This document shows, piece after piece, positions 1-6,811 of a stretch of DNA of 14,318 bases (positions within the stretch are counted from its first letter, which is position 1; each line of letters starts with the position of its first letter). The stretch lies in NCBI GenBank assembly GCA_945946715.1, contig CAMEWU010000038.1:1-14318 (forward strand), given 5' to 3'. The translations under genes were made by a program, and so were the position numbers. Below the pieces are notes generated by a model, which saw only the letters and a list, made by a program, of their open reading frames with translations, searched no databases and was not told the DNA's origin. The DNA is from an uncultured Clostridium sp. (GTDB lineage: Bacteria > Bacillota > Clostridia > Lachnospirales > Lachnospiraceae).

Positions 1-27
1 TCATTCCGCATTAATCATACCACACAT

Positions 28-50
28 AATATGACACCCTGTGTCATATT
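28..50. promoter_or_regulatory. Perfect 10-bp inverted repeat, operator-like
   Basis: Arms AATATGACAC and GTGTCATATT match perfectly around a 3-nt centre (CCT on the plus strand). No T-run follows the hairpin on either strand, so it does not look like a standard terminator for the leftward repair operon that ends at 84. On the minus strand it is followed by TGGTATGAT (positions 14-22), an extended -10-like string. It may therefore be the operator of a leftward gene that starts outside the window. The regulator is unknown. Confidence 0.5.
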
Positions 51-83
51 AAAAAATTGGCTTTTTACATACCACCACAAACT

Positions 84-623
84 TCACTTTCTCGCCCACT
101 CTTCTCTTGTAATACATGTAACATGCTCGGTACGAATATCATCCATAAGTGCCCAATGAATATTTTCATTTGTGTGATGGTAACGAAATCCACATTTCTC
201 CTGTGCCCGCTTCGACTTGATATTTCCATCAAAATATCCACACCACAGTTTTTCCAAATGTAATGTTTCAAAGCCATAACGCATAAGTTCCCGGACAGCT
301 TCCGGTATCAATCCCTGTCCCCAGTATGGCACACCAATCCAATAACCGATTTCTCCTTCTGTATCTGGAATATTCAAATTGCTTGCCTCTCCTATGGTCA
401 AGCCAACACTTCCAACCGGTTTATTTTCATCTTTCAATACCACTGCAAATATTCCCGGTGCAGATAGTACCTCTCGTATAATTTCCCTGCTATTCTCCAC
501 CGATGTATGAATCGGCCATCCTGCAATCGGTCCTACCTCAGGATGCTTTGCATACTCATATAACGCTTCTGCATCGTCCTCACTCCAAGGACGTAATATT
601 AATCGTTCTGTTTCCAGTATCAT
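84..623 (-). CDS. GNAT acetyltransferase, RimJ/RimL type
   Basis: A 179-residue N-acetyltransferase of the Acetyltransf_3 (RimJ/RimL-like) kind, expected to move an acetyl group from acetyl-CoA to an amine; the substrate cannot be read from sequence. The N-terminus (ILETERLILRPW) is the usual first strand of this family. The acetyl-CoA-binding turn is WGQGLIPEA at residues 101-109, and the C-terminal N-x-x-S-x-R-x-x-x-K-CGF segment at 134-146 is also typical. The length is normal. ATG start; an AAGGGA ribosome site at 631-636 overlaps the stop codon of the upstream GNAT gene (12-nt gap), so translation is probably coupled. It is the last gene of the leftward uvrB-uvrA-NUDIX-GNAT-GNAT cluster. 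Family call is firm, role unknown. Confidence 0.9.
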   Translation of the reverse strand: MILETERLILRPWSEDDAEALYEYAKHPEVGPIAGWPIHTSVENSREIIREVLSAPGIFAVVLKDENKPVGSVGLTIGEASNLNIPDTEGEIGYWIGVPYWGQGLIPEAVRELMRYGFETLHLEKLWCGYFDGNIKSKRAQEKCGFRYHHTNENIHWALMDDIRTEHVTCITREEWARK

Positions 624-635
624 AGAATTCTCCCT

Positions 636-1076
636 TTATATCCATTGGATAAATGCCGTTTTGTCGTTTCTGTTATAACCAGCCTGTTCATAGAAATGTA
701 ATGTACTCTCCGATTTTGAACCAGTTAATAGCATCAACTTATAACAATGCTCTTTTTTTGCAATTTCCCTCGCATAATTCAAACATGCAGTTGCCAGGCC
801 TTTTTTTCTATAATTTGCATCGGTGATTACATTTTCCACAAATGCATATGGTTGTTGATTATGTGTCAAATTCGGAATAATTACGCACACGCAGGAAGCG
901 ACAATCTTTCCATCTTCCTCTGCCACAATAATATGATGGTCTTTGTCATTCATAATCTTATTCCATACCTTTTCAACTTCACCTTCCTTTTCCACAAAAG
1001 GATTATCATGAAGCTGCATATACAACTTCATCAGTCCATCAAAATCATTCTCATTATTCATTATTTCACGAATCAT
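636..1076 (-). CDS. GNAT family N-acetyltransferase
   Basis: A 146-residue single-domain GNAT enzyme, a different subfamily from its downstream neighbour. The acetyl-CoA-binding motif is RKKGLA at residues 90-95, after the beta-strand AFVENVITD. The C-terminal HFYEQAGY at 127-134 is the family's usual last helix-strand element. Substrate unknown; such small stand-alone enzymes acetylate amino acids, polyamines, drugs or protein N-termini. ATG start with a GGGGAG ribosome site at 1087-1092. Only 7 nt separate it from the NUDIX stop codon upstream, so it is very likely in the same transcript. A second Met at residue 6 is a less likely start because it lies farther from the ribosome site. Confidence 0.88.
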   Translation of the reverse strand: MIREIMNNENDFDGLMKLYMQLHDNPFVEKEGEVEKVWNKIMNDKDHHIIVAEEDGKIVASCVCVIIPNLTHNQQPYAFVENVITDANYRKKGLATACLNYAREIAKKEHCYKLMLLTGSKSESTLHFYEQAGYNRNDKTAFIQWI

Positions 1077-1083
1077 ATATTTA

Positions 1084-1530
1084 TCACTCCCCTATTCTCC
1101 TTCCTGCTTCCTCAATCAACTTCGGTTGAATATCCGGATATGTCCACTCCGTTGGCAACCTTTCGTATAAATACACTTTTTCCATTTCACTATGCAATTC
1201 CTTCTCAAACTCGCTTATATCTGCCAAAAACAGCATGCCATAAGTTTCTTCACCTGTTTCATTCACTCGGGTTTTCTCCGTAACTGAATAAACACACACC
1301 GGAGTCAGTTGAAACTCTATTGCTCCTGTTTCTTCCTGCAACTCTCGTTTTGCAGTATCCAGAATGGTTTCTCCTTTTTCCCGATGTCCACCAGGAAGTT
1401 CGTAGGTGGTACGCTCTTTGTGCTTGCAAAACACCCATTTCCCATTTGACTTGGCAATGATAACCGCAAATTTTAACAAACTGTCATCCACCGAATCATA
1501 GAATTTAACCTTGAGATCCAAATCAATCAC
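1084..1530 (-). CDS. NUDIX hydrolase, YtkD-like
   Basis: A 148-residue NUDIX hydrolase. The full Nudix box GX5EX7REUXEEXGU is present at residues 48-70 (G48, E54, R62, E63, E66, E67, G69), so the Mg-binding catalytic site is intact. The layout (FAVIIAKSNGKWVFCKHKER before the box, YELPGG entering it) resembles Bacillus YtkD, which removes oxidised dGTP and other nucleoside triphosphates; substrate here is inferred. The position between uvrA and two GNAT genes, 22 nt after uvrA, fits nucleotide-pool sanitation alongside excision repair. The listed start is GTG at 1530, but its ribosome site abuts it; a TTG start at 1521 (three codons in) has better spacing. Confidence 0.9.
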   Translation of the reverse strand: MIDLDLKVKFYDSVDDSLLKFAVIIAKSNGKWVFCKHKERTTYELPGGHREKGETILDTAKRELQEETGAIEFQLTPVCVYSVTEKTRVNETGEETYGMLFLADISEFEKELHSEMEKVYLYERLPTEWTYPDIQPKLIEEAGRRIGE

Positions 1531-1536
1531 TCCCCC
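1530..1536 (-). promoter_or_regulatory. Ribosome binding site that bears on the NUDIX start
   Basis: The minus strand reads GGGGGAG here. Its last G is the first base of the GTG codon at 1530, which leaves no spacer for that start. The in-frame TTG at 1519-1521 lies 8 nt beyond, a normal spacing, so the protein may begin three codons later than listed. Confidence 0.5.
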
Positions 1537-1552
1537 TTATCGGTTCCGCATC

Positions 1553-4384
1553 CTATTTCAAATACTTCTTCAAATACTTACCGGTATAGCTTTCCGAACA
1601 CTGTACCACTTCCTCCGGCGTTCCTTGTGTTACAACCGTACCACCCCGGACACCACCTTCCGGTCCAATGTCAATAATATAATCTGCCGTCTTAATCACA
1701 TCTAAATTATGCTCGATTACAACAACCGTGTTACCGCCTTCTGTCAACCGCTGTAAAATATCAATCAGCTTATGCACATCTGCAAAATGAAGTCCGGTTG
1801 TAGGTTCATCCAGAATATATATGGTCTTTCCGGTACTCCTTTTACTCAATTCGGTTGCCAGTTTAATCCGTTGTGCCTCGCCACCGGATAAGGCTGTGGA
1901 AGGCTGTCCCAACTTAATATATCCCAATCCTACATCCCGCAGGGTTTCATTCTTTCGCAAAATGGACGGAAGATCCTCAACGAATATGTACGCTTCATCC
2001 ACCGTCATATCCAGTACATCCGAAATACTCTTGCCCTTATATTTCACCTCTAAGGTTTCCCGGTTATACCGCTTTCCGTGACACACCTCGCAAGGTACAT
2101 ATACATCCGGTAAGAAATGCATTTCAATCTTAATAATACCGTCACCTTTACATGCCTCGCAGCGCCCGCCGGATACATTAAAGCTAAAGCGTCCTTTGTT
2201 ATATCCCTTTGCTTTAGCATCCTTCGAAGATGCAAATAAATCCCGAATCATATCGAATACACCGGTATAAGTAGCCGGATTCGAACGAGAGGTTCTTCCA
2301 ATTGGAGACTGGTCAATGTTAATTACTTTATCTAATTGCTCCATTCCCCGGATTTCCTTATGCTTTCCCGGTTTCTCCTTTGCACGATTCAAATCTCTTG
2401 CCAGATGCTTATATAGAATCTCATTTACCAAAGAACTCTTACCGGAACCGGATACGCCGGTTACGCAAGTCATAACACCTAGTGGGAATCTCACATTAAT
2501 ATTCTTCAAATTATTCTCTCTGGCTCCTACTACCTCCAGCCAGCCGCTTGGGGTTCTCCGCACCGGGGGAACCGGAATTTTCTTTCTTCCACTTAAATAA
2601 GCTCCGGTAATAGATTCCTTGCAATTCATAATATCCTTTGCCGTACCACTGGCAACCACTTCACCGCCATAGTCACCGGCTCCGGGTCCGATATCCACAA
2701 TAAAATCTGCTGCCAGCATAGTATCCTCATCATGCTCTACCACAATTAAAGAATTACCCAAATCCCGCAACCGCTTCAAGGTTGCAATCAGCTTATCATT
2801 ATCTCTCTGATGCAAACCAATACTTGGCTCGTCCAAAATATATGCCACACCTACCAAACCGGAACCAATCTGGGTAGCCAGACGAATTCTCTGTGCTTCA
2901 CCACCGGACAAGGTTGCCGTAGGTCGATACAATGCCAGATAATCCAGTCCTACATCCATTAAAAACCGGATTCTTGCACGAATTTCTTTTAGTATCATAC
3001 CACCAATTAACTGCTGTCGATCTGTAATCGTTAGATTCTGTAAGTATTCATGCAAATCAGCAATGGACATTTCTGTAATCTCTGCAATATTTTTATCATC
3101 AATGGTAACAGCTAATGATTCTGCTTTTAACCTCTTTCCATGACATTCCTCACATGGCGTAATCGCCATGTACGACTCGTACTCTTCCCGCATGGATTGA
3201 GAGGACTCCCGGTATCTCCGTTTCACATTCTCAAGTAAGCCCTCAAAGGTAATATCATATACACCCTCTCCACGCTGCCCTCTGTAATGCACCTTTACCG
3301 GATGACTACCGATTCCATAAAGCAATAAATCCTGAATCTCCTGGGAATAATCCTGAAATGGCGTATCCATATCAAACCCATACTCTTCCGCTAAGGCATC
3401 TAAAATCGCTCTGGAAAAACTTCCTTCCTTCGCTACAGACTGCCAACCCATTACCTGTATACAACCTTCATTAATACTCAAGCTTCGATCCGGAATCATC
3501 ATATCAATGTCGAATTCCATCTTGTATCCCAATCCATGACATACCGGGCAGGCACCAAAAGGATTATTAAACGAGAAGCTTCTTGGCTCAATTTCTTCAA
3601 TACTGATACCACAATCCGGGCAGGAAAAGCTTTCGCTGAAGTTCATTGGCTCTCCGCCAATAATGTCCACTGTCATGGTACCCTCTGCCAACTTCAACGT
3701 TGTCTCAATCGAATCTGCCAGTCGTTGTTCGATTCCTTCCTTTACAATTAAACGGTCTACCACAACATCAATGGAATGTTTAATATTCTTATCCAAAGTA
3801 ATCTCTTCGGACAAATCATACAAATTACCATCCACAATCACACGGACAAAACCACTCTTTTTTACACTTGCCAATAACTTCTCATGGCGTCCTTTCCGTC
3901 CTTTTACCACAGGCGCCAATAACTGAAACTTTGTTCCCGGCTCCAGCTCCATAATGGCATCTACCATCTGGTCTACCGTTTGTTTTGCGATTTCCTTTCC
4001 GCATTTTGGGCAATGCGGCACACCAATTCTTGCATACAACAAACGAAAATAATCATAGATCTCTGTTACTGTTCCCACTGTAGAACGTGGATTCCGATTC
4101 GTAGACTTCTGATCAATGGAAATTGCCGGTGATAGACCTTCAATCAACTCTACGTCCGGTTTTTCTGCCTGCCCTAAGAATTGCCTTGCATACGAAGACA
4201 AAGATTCCATATATCTTCTTTGTCCTTCTGCATATATGGTATCAAAAGCCAAAGAAGACTTTCCCGAACCGGATAAACCGGTCATAACCACCAGCTCATT
4301 TCTCGGAATATCAATATCAATATGTTTCAAATTGTGTTCGTTTGCTCCACGTATTTTAATAAACTCTTTTTTCTCTGCCATCAT
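1553..4384 (-). CDS. uvrA: Excinuclease ABC subunit UvrA
   Basis: UvrA, the damage-sensing ATPase of nucleotide excision repair; a dimer scans DNA and loads UvrB at lesions. Full length at 943 residues. Two ABC ATPase halves are present. First half: Walker A GLSGSGKS at 36-43, signature LSGGE at 492-496, Walker B ILDEP at 516-520. Second half: Walker A GVSGSGKS at 643-650, LSGGE at 832-836, Walker B ILDEP at 857-861. Cysteine pairs for zinc modules are intact: C125/C128 with C411/C414, C255/C258 with C279/C282, and C742/C745 with C765/C768. It begins with two Met codons; the AAGGAGA ribosome site at 4388-4394 is better spaced from the second (4381). It follows uvrB by 79 nt and shares its SOS control by inference. 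Confidence 0.98.
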   Translation of the reverse strand: MMAEKKEFIKIRGANEHNLKHIDIDIPRNELVVMTGLSGSGKSSLAFDTIYAEGQRRYMESLSSYARQFLGQAEKPDVELIEGLSPAISIDQKSTNRNPRSTVGTVTEIYDYFRLLYARIGVPHCPKCGKEIAKQTVDQMVDAIMELEPGTKFQLLAPVVKGRKGRHEKLLASVKKSGFVRVIVDGNLYDLSEEITLDKNIKHSIDVVVDRLIVKEGIEQRLADSIETTLKLAEGTMTVDIIGGEPMNFSESFSCPDCGISIEEIEPRSFSFNNPFGACPVCHGLGYKMEFDIDMMIPDRSLSINEGCIQVMGWQSVAKEGSFSRAILDALAEEYGFDMDTPFQDYSQEIQDLLLYGIGSHPVKVHYRGQRGEGVYDITFEGLLENVKRRYRESSQSMREEYESYMAITPCEECHGKRLKAESLAVTIDDKNIAEITEMSIADLHEYLQNLTITDRQQLIGGMILKEIRARIRFLMDVGLDYLALYRPTATLSGGEAQRIRLATQIGSGLVGVAYILDEPSIGLHQRDNDKLIATLKRLRDLGNSLIVVEHDEDTMLAADFIVDIGPGAGDYGGEVVASGTAKDIMNCKESITGAYLSGRKKIPVPPVRRTPSGWLEVVGARENNLKNINVRFPLGVMTCVTGVSGSGKSSLVNEILYKHLARDLNRAKEKPGKHKEIRGMEQLDKVINIDQSPIGRTSRSNPATYTGVFDMIRDLFASSKDAKAKGYNKGRFSFNVSGGRCEACKGDGIIKIEMHFLPDVYVPCEVCHGKRYNRETLEVKYKGKSISDVLDMTVDEAYIFVEDLPSILRKNETLRDVGLGYIKLGQPSTALSGGEAQRIKLATELSKRSTGKTIYILDEPTTGLHFADVHKLIDILQRLTEGGNTVVVIEHNLDVIKTADYIIDIGPEGGVRGGTVVTQGTPEEVVQCSESYTGKYLKKYLK

Positions 4385-4395
4385 TTATCTCCTTC

Positions 4396-4437
4396 TGTCA
4401 TTCCAAGCCACTTCAAGGTGGCATGTATGTCATTCCA
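4396..4437. repeat. Short hairpin flanked by 10-bp direct repeats, uvrB-uvrA gap
   Basis: The 79-nt gap between uvrB and uvrA holds TGTCATTCCA twice (4396-4405 and 4428-4437, 32 bp apart). Between them is a small hairpin, GCCAC at 4407-4411 with GTGGC at 4418-4422. On the coding strand the downstream repeat runs straight into the uvrA ribosome site. There is no T-run, so it does not look like a terminator. It might influence uvrA translation or mRNA processing, or be chance. Confidence 0.35.
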
Positions 4438-4463
4438 TCTTCTACTCTTTTCTGTCTTTCCCA

Positions 4464-6449
4464 TTATGCATCAATATCTCTCAATGTAATCTTCAATTCC
4501 TTTAACTCATCACGCAGCATCGCCGCCAGTTCAAAGTTCAATTCTGCTGCTGCCTGATTCATCTTCTTGGTTTTCTTTGCAATGGCTTCCTCTAATTCCT
4601 TCTTGGTCATAGATTCTGCATCCTTGGTTACTTCCTGAAGTTCTTCCAAATTATTCTCATTGCTGATAACATCTCGAATCTCCTTCACAATAGTCTTTGG
4701 AATAATGCCATGCTCCTGATTATAGGCATCCTGTATCTCCCGACGCCGATTCGTCTCTGTAATAGCAACCTGCATAGACTGAGTAATGGTATCCGCATAC
4801 ATAATAACCCGTCCTTCACTGTTTCGTGCTGCACGCCCGATGGTCTGAATCAAAGAAGTTTCCGAACGAAGGAATCCCTCCTTATCTGCATCCAGGATAG
4901 CGACCAAAGTGATTTCCGGTATATCCAGGCCTTCCCGTAATAAGTTAATTCCTACCAGTACGTCAAAAACACCCAGGCGTAAATCCCGCACAATTTCAAT
5001 TCGTTCAAGCGTGTCAATATCCGAATGCAGGTATTTTACCTTAATTCCTACCTCCCGCATATAATCTGTCAAATCTTCTGCCATCCGTTTTGTCAGAGTT
5101 GTAATCAGAATCTTATGCCCTTGCTCCACTTCTTTATTAACTTCCGAAATCAAATCATCAATCTGTCCCTCTACCGGTCTTACATCAATCTTCGGATCTA
5201 ACAAACCGGTTGGACGAATAATCTGCTCTGCCCGTAACATTTCATGCTCCGTTTCATAAACAGATGGGGTCGCCGAAACGAATAAAAGCTGGTCTATTTT
5301 TGTTTCAAATTCCTCAAAATTCAATGGTCGGTTATCCATTGCTGATGGCAATCGGAAACCATAATCCACTAATGTTGATTTTCTGGAACGGTCTCCTGCA
5401 TACATACCACGAATCTGCGGAACTGTTATATGAGACTCGTCAATAATCATCAGAAAATCATCTTTAAAGAATTCCAACAACGTATTCGGTGTAGCTCCTG
5501 GTGCCAGACCTGCCAAAGGTCGGGAGTAATTCTCGATTCCTGAGCAAAAGCCGGTTTCCCGTAGCATTTCCATATCAAAATTCGTTCGTTCAGCAATACG
5601 CTGTGCTTCAATCAATTTTTCCCTATCTTTAAAATACTTTACCCGTTCTGCCAGTTCTGCTTCAATCTCCTCAATGGCATGATTCATTTTTTCCTTTGCC
5701 ACTACATAGTGAGATGCCGGAAAAATACAAGTAAAATTCAAAGACTTGTGAATCTCTCCGGTCAATGGATCAAATTCCGTAATCCGGTCAATTTCATCTC
5801 CAAAGAATTCTACTCGTACCGCATTTTCAAAAGTAGATACCGGTATAATTTCCAGCACATCTCCTTTTACACGGAAAGTACCACGCTTAAAATCCATATC
5901 ATTTCGTACATACTGAATATTAATCAGTTCCCGAATCACATCATCTCTGTCTTTATTCATGCCCGGGCGCAAAGAAATCATCATTTCCCGGTAATCATCC
6001 GGGTCACCAATACCATAAATACAGGACACAGACGATACAACTATAACATCCCTTCGCTCAATCAAAGCCGCCGTTGCACTATGCCGTAATTTATCTATCT
6101 CATCATTTACAGAGGAATCTTTCGCAATATAAGTGTCAGTAGATGGCACATATGCTTCCGGCTGGTAGTAATCATAGTAGGATACAAAATATTCTACCGC
6201 ATTATGAGGAAAAAATGCTTTAAATTCACTGTAAAGCTGTGCTGCCAAAGTTTTATTATGTGCAATAATCAAGGTAGGTTTATTCAATTGTGCAATCACA
6301 TTTGCCATAGTAAATGTCTTACCAGAACCGGTTACACCCAGAAGAGTTTCAAATTGATTTCCTTCCTGAAAACCTTTTACTAACTGTTCAATTGCCTGTG
6401 GCTGGTCGCCGGTTGGTTTATATTCAGATACTAATTCAAAATGATCCAT
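4464..6449 (-). CDS. uvrB: Excinuclease ABC subunit UvrB
   Basis: UvrB, the helicase-like subunit that verifies DNA damage after delivery by UvrA and then recruits UvrC for incision. Full length at 661 residues. Visible parts: Walker A GVTGSGKT at 38-45; the aromatic beta-hairpin region YYDYYQPEAYVPSTDTY at 91-107 that clamps the strand; Walker B DESH at 337-340; SAT motif at 392-394; helicase motif VI QTIGRAAR at 535-542; and the C-terminal UVR domain at about 615-653 that contacts UvrC. ATG start with AGAGG at 6456-6460, 6 nt upstream. It is the first gene of the leftward repair operon, with a long leader of roughly 170 to 210 nt below an SOS box. No truncation or odd residue seen. Confidence 0.98.
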   Translation of the reverse strand: MDHFELVSEYKPTGDQPQAIEQLVKGFQEGNQFETLLGVTGSGKTFTMANVIAQLNKPTLIIAHNKTLAAQLYSEFKAFFPHNAVEYFVSYYDYYQPEAYVPSTDTYIAKDSSVNDEIDKLRHSATAALIERRDVIVVSSVSCIYGIGDPDDYREMMISLRPGMNKDRDDVIRELINIQYVRNDMDFKRGTFRVKGDVLEIIPVSTFENAVRVEFFGDEIDRITEFDPLTGEIHKSLNFTCIFPASHYVVAKEKMNHAIEEIEAELAERVKYFKDREKLIEAQRIAERTNFDMEMLRETGFCSGIENYSRPLAGLAPGATPNTLLEFFKDDFLMIIDESHITVPQIRGMYAGDRSRKSTLVDYGFRLPSAMDNRPLNFEEFETKIDQLLFVSATPSVYETEHEMLRAEQIIRPTGLLDPKIDVRPVEGQIDDLISEVNKEVEQGHKILITTLTKRMAEDLTDYMREVGIKVKYLHSDIDTLERIEIVRDLRLGVFDVLVGINLLREGLDIPEITLVAILDADKEGFLRSETSLIQTIGRAARNSEGRVIMYADTITQSMQVAITETNRRREIQDAYNQEHGIIPKTIVKEIRDVISNENNLEELQEVTKDAESMTKKELEEAIAKKTKKMNQAAAELNFELAAMLRDELKELKITLRDIDA

Positions 6450-6517
6450 GTTACACCTCTCGTTAATGCATTTTCTTAGTTATTCCTTTACAATCTCAAT
6501 TCTAACCTACATTGTAT

Positions 6518-6618
6518 CACGTCGACTGGCGTCTCCGTGTGTCCATTCACATTATATCATGTCGCCTGTCGGCTCCATGTGGTTTTTCGCATTATGCCGG
6601 CTTGTGCAAGCACAGCCG
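6518..6618 (-). promoter_or_regulatory. Three tandem hairpins in the uvrB 5' leader, candidate structured RNA
   Basis: On the uvrB coding strand three hairpins lie exactly 40 nt apart. Hairpin at 6518-6539: outer stem CACG/CGTG, GA opposite GA, inner stem GAC/GTC, loop GCCA. Hairpin at 6558-6579: outer stem CATG/CATG, GA opposite GA, inner stem GCC/GGC, loop GACA. The two differ by one paired change in each stem (C-G to T-A; A-T to C-G), while the tandem GA mismatch is kept. The third, at 6598-6618, has CGGC/GCCG and TGTG/CACA stems, one unpaired A, and a CTTG loop closed by G-C. Each is followed by an ATAATG-like string. Function unknown: leader RNA structure, protein-binding site or repeat family are all possible. 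Confidence 0.5.
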
Positions 6619-6629
6619 TCACAATGCTC

Positions 6630-6638
6630 ATTATATCA
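6630..6638 (-). promoter_or_regulatory. Extended -10 element facing uvrB
   Basis: The minus strand reads TGATATAAT, an extended -10 (TG-N-TATAAT) with a perfect hexamer. It lies just downstream of an A-run (nine T on the plus strand, 6641-6649). No good -35 is seen at 17 nt, which extended -10 promoters can tolerate. The LexA box lies about 30 bp upstream of it. Confidence 0.45.
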
Positions 6639-6661
6639 TATTTTTTTTTGTAAGTACAGTA

Positions 6662-6690
6662 ATTTTCGAACATTTGTTCATTCTTGGCAA
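6662..6690 (-). promoter_or_regulatory. SOS-controlled uvrB promoter
   Basis: On the minus strand TTGCCA (6685-6690, five of six matches to TTGACA) is followed after exactly 17 bp by GAAAAT (6662-6667, four of six). The LexA/DinR box fills most of the spacer, the usual arrangement for a repressed SOS promoter. The -10 is weak, so the downstream extended -10 at 6630-6638 may be the main start instead. Confidence 0.5.
6667..6679. promoter_or_regulatory. LexA/DinR SOS box
   Basis: CGAACATTTGTTC contains GAAC-N4-GTTC exactly, the core of the Gram-positive SOS operator (CGAACRNRYGTTYG). It lies about 220 bp upstream of the uvrB start codon. uvrBA is a classic SOS target in Bacillus and Clostridia, so repression by LexA and release after DNA damage is expected. 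The site also sits 133 bp from the start of the rightward gene and could affect that gene too. Confidence 0.85.
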
Positions 6691-6734
6691 TATTGTTAAA
6701 AGTTAGTATTTTACTATATTAATCCAGCATTTTA

Positions 6735-6743
6735 TGTTATACT
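6735..6743 (+). promoter_or_regulatory. Likely promoter for the divergent membrane-protein gene
   Basis: TGTTATACT is an extended -10 (TG-N-TATACT, five of six hexamer matches), about 70 bp before the start codon. No clear -35 accompanies it. An alternative is TTGGCA (6684-6689) with TATTTT (6707-6712) at 17-bp spacing, which would start next to the SOS box. Confidence 0.35.
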
Positions 6744-6811
6744 TATATTTATATTAAACGTGATAATACATACTGATAAATAATACAATACTTATTTCAA
6801 GGGGGTACATC

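Larger units (their letters stand above)
6510..6638 (-). repeat. Degenerate 40-bp tandem repeat in the uvrB leader
   Basis: CATTRTATCA-like strings start at 6510, 6550, 6590 (CATTATGCCG) and 6629, giving a period of 40, 40 and 39 bp. The first two complete units agree at about 29 of 40 positions by eye. The third keeps only the first seven bases, and the fourth is cut after the first eleven. Read toward uvrB, units 1, 2 and 4 contain TGATAYAAT, and units 1 to 3 contain a hairpin at the same place. Confidence 0.7.
6450..6811. other. 362-bp divergent intergenic region
   Basis: This gap separates leftward uvrB from the rightward membrane-protein gene. From left to right it holds the uvrB ribosome site, a 40-bp degenerate tandem repeat giving three hairpins, an extended -10 element facing uvrB, a run of nine T (6641-6649), a LexA/DinR box inside a second uvrB-facing promoter, and an AT-rich stretch with a likely promoter for the rightward gene. 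I see no protein-coding or tRNA gene in it. Confidence 0.8.

Noticed and set aside
28..60. Terminator of the repair operon at the 28-50 palindrome
   Set aside because: On the minus strand the T-run comes before the hairpin and not after it, so the standard layout is missing.
747..1283. Open plus-strand frame of 178 codons
   Set aside because: It lies antisense to the GNAT and NUDIX genes, has a low-complexity Ile/His/Phe-rich translation and no recognisable domain; the minus-strand frames carry clear family motifs.
2050..2235. Minus-strand open frame of 61 codons inside uvrA
   Set aside because: Out-of-frame overlap with the second zinc-module region of UvrA; no independent support.
6450..6480. 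Tiny leader reading frame (ATG-CAT-TAA) upstream of uvrB
   Set aside because: Only two codons long, no conservation evidence, and easily expected by chance in AT-rich DNA.
6510..6638. CRISPR-like array (40-bp periodic repeats)
   Set aside because: There are no conserved repeats separated by unique spacers; the whole unit repeats with drift, and no cas genes are present.
6598..6649. Terminator on the plus strand (hairpin 6598-6618 then T-run 6641-6649)
   Set aside because: The T-run is more than 20 nt beyond the stem and no plus-strand gene lies upstream to be terminated.
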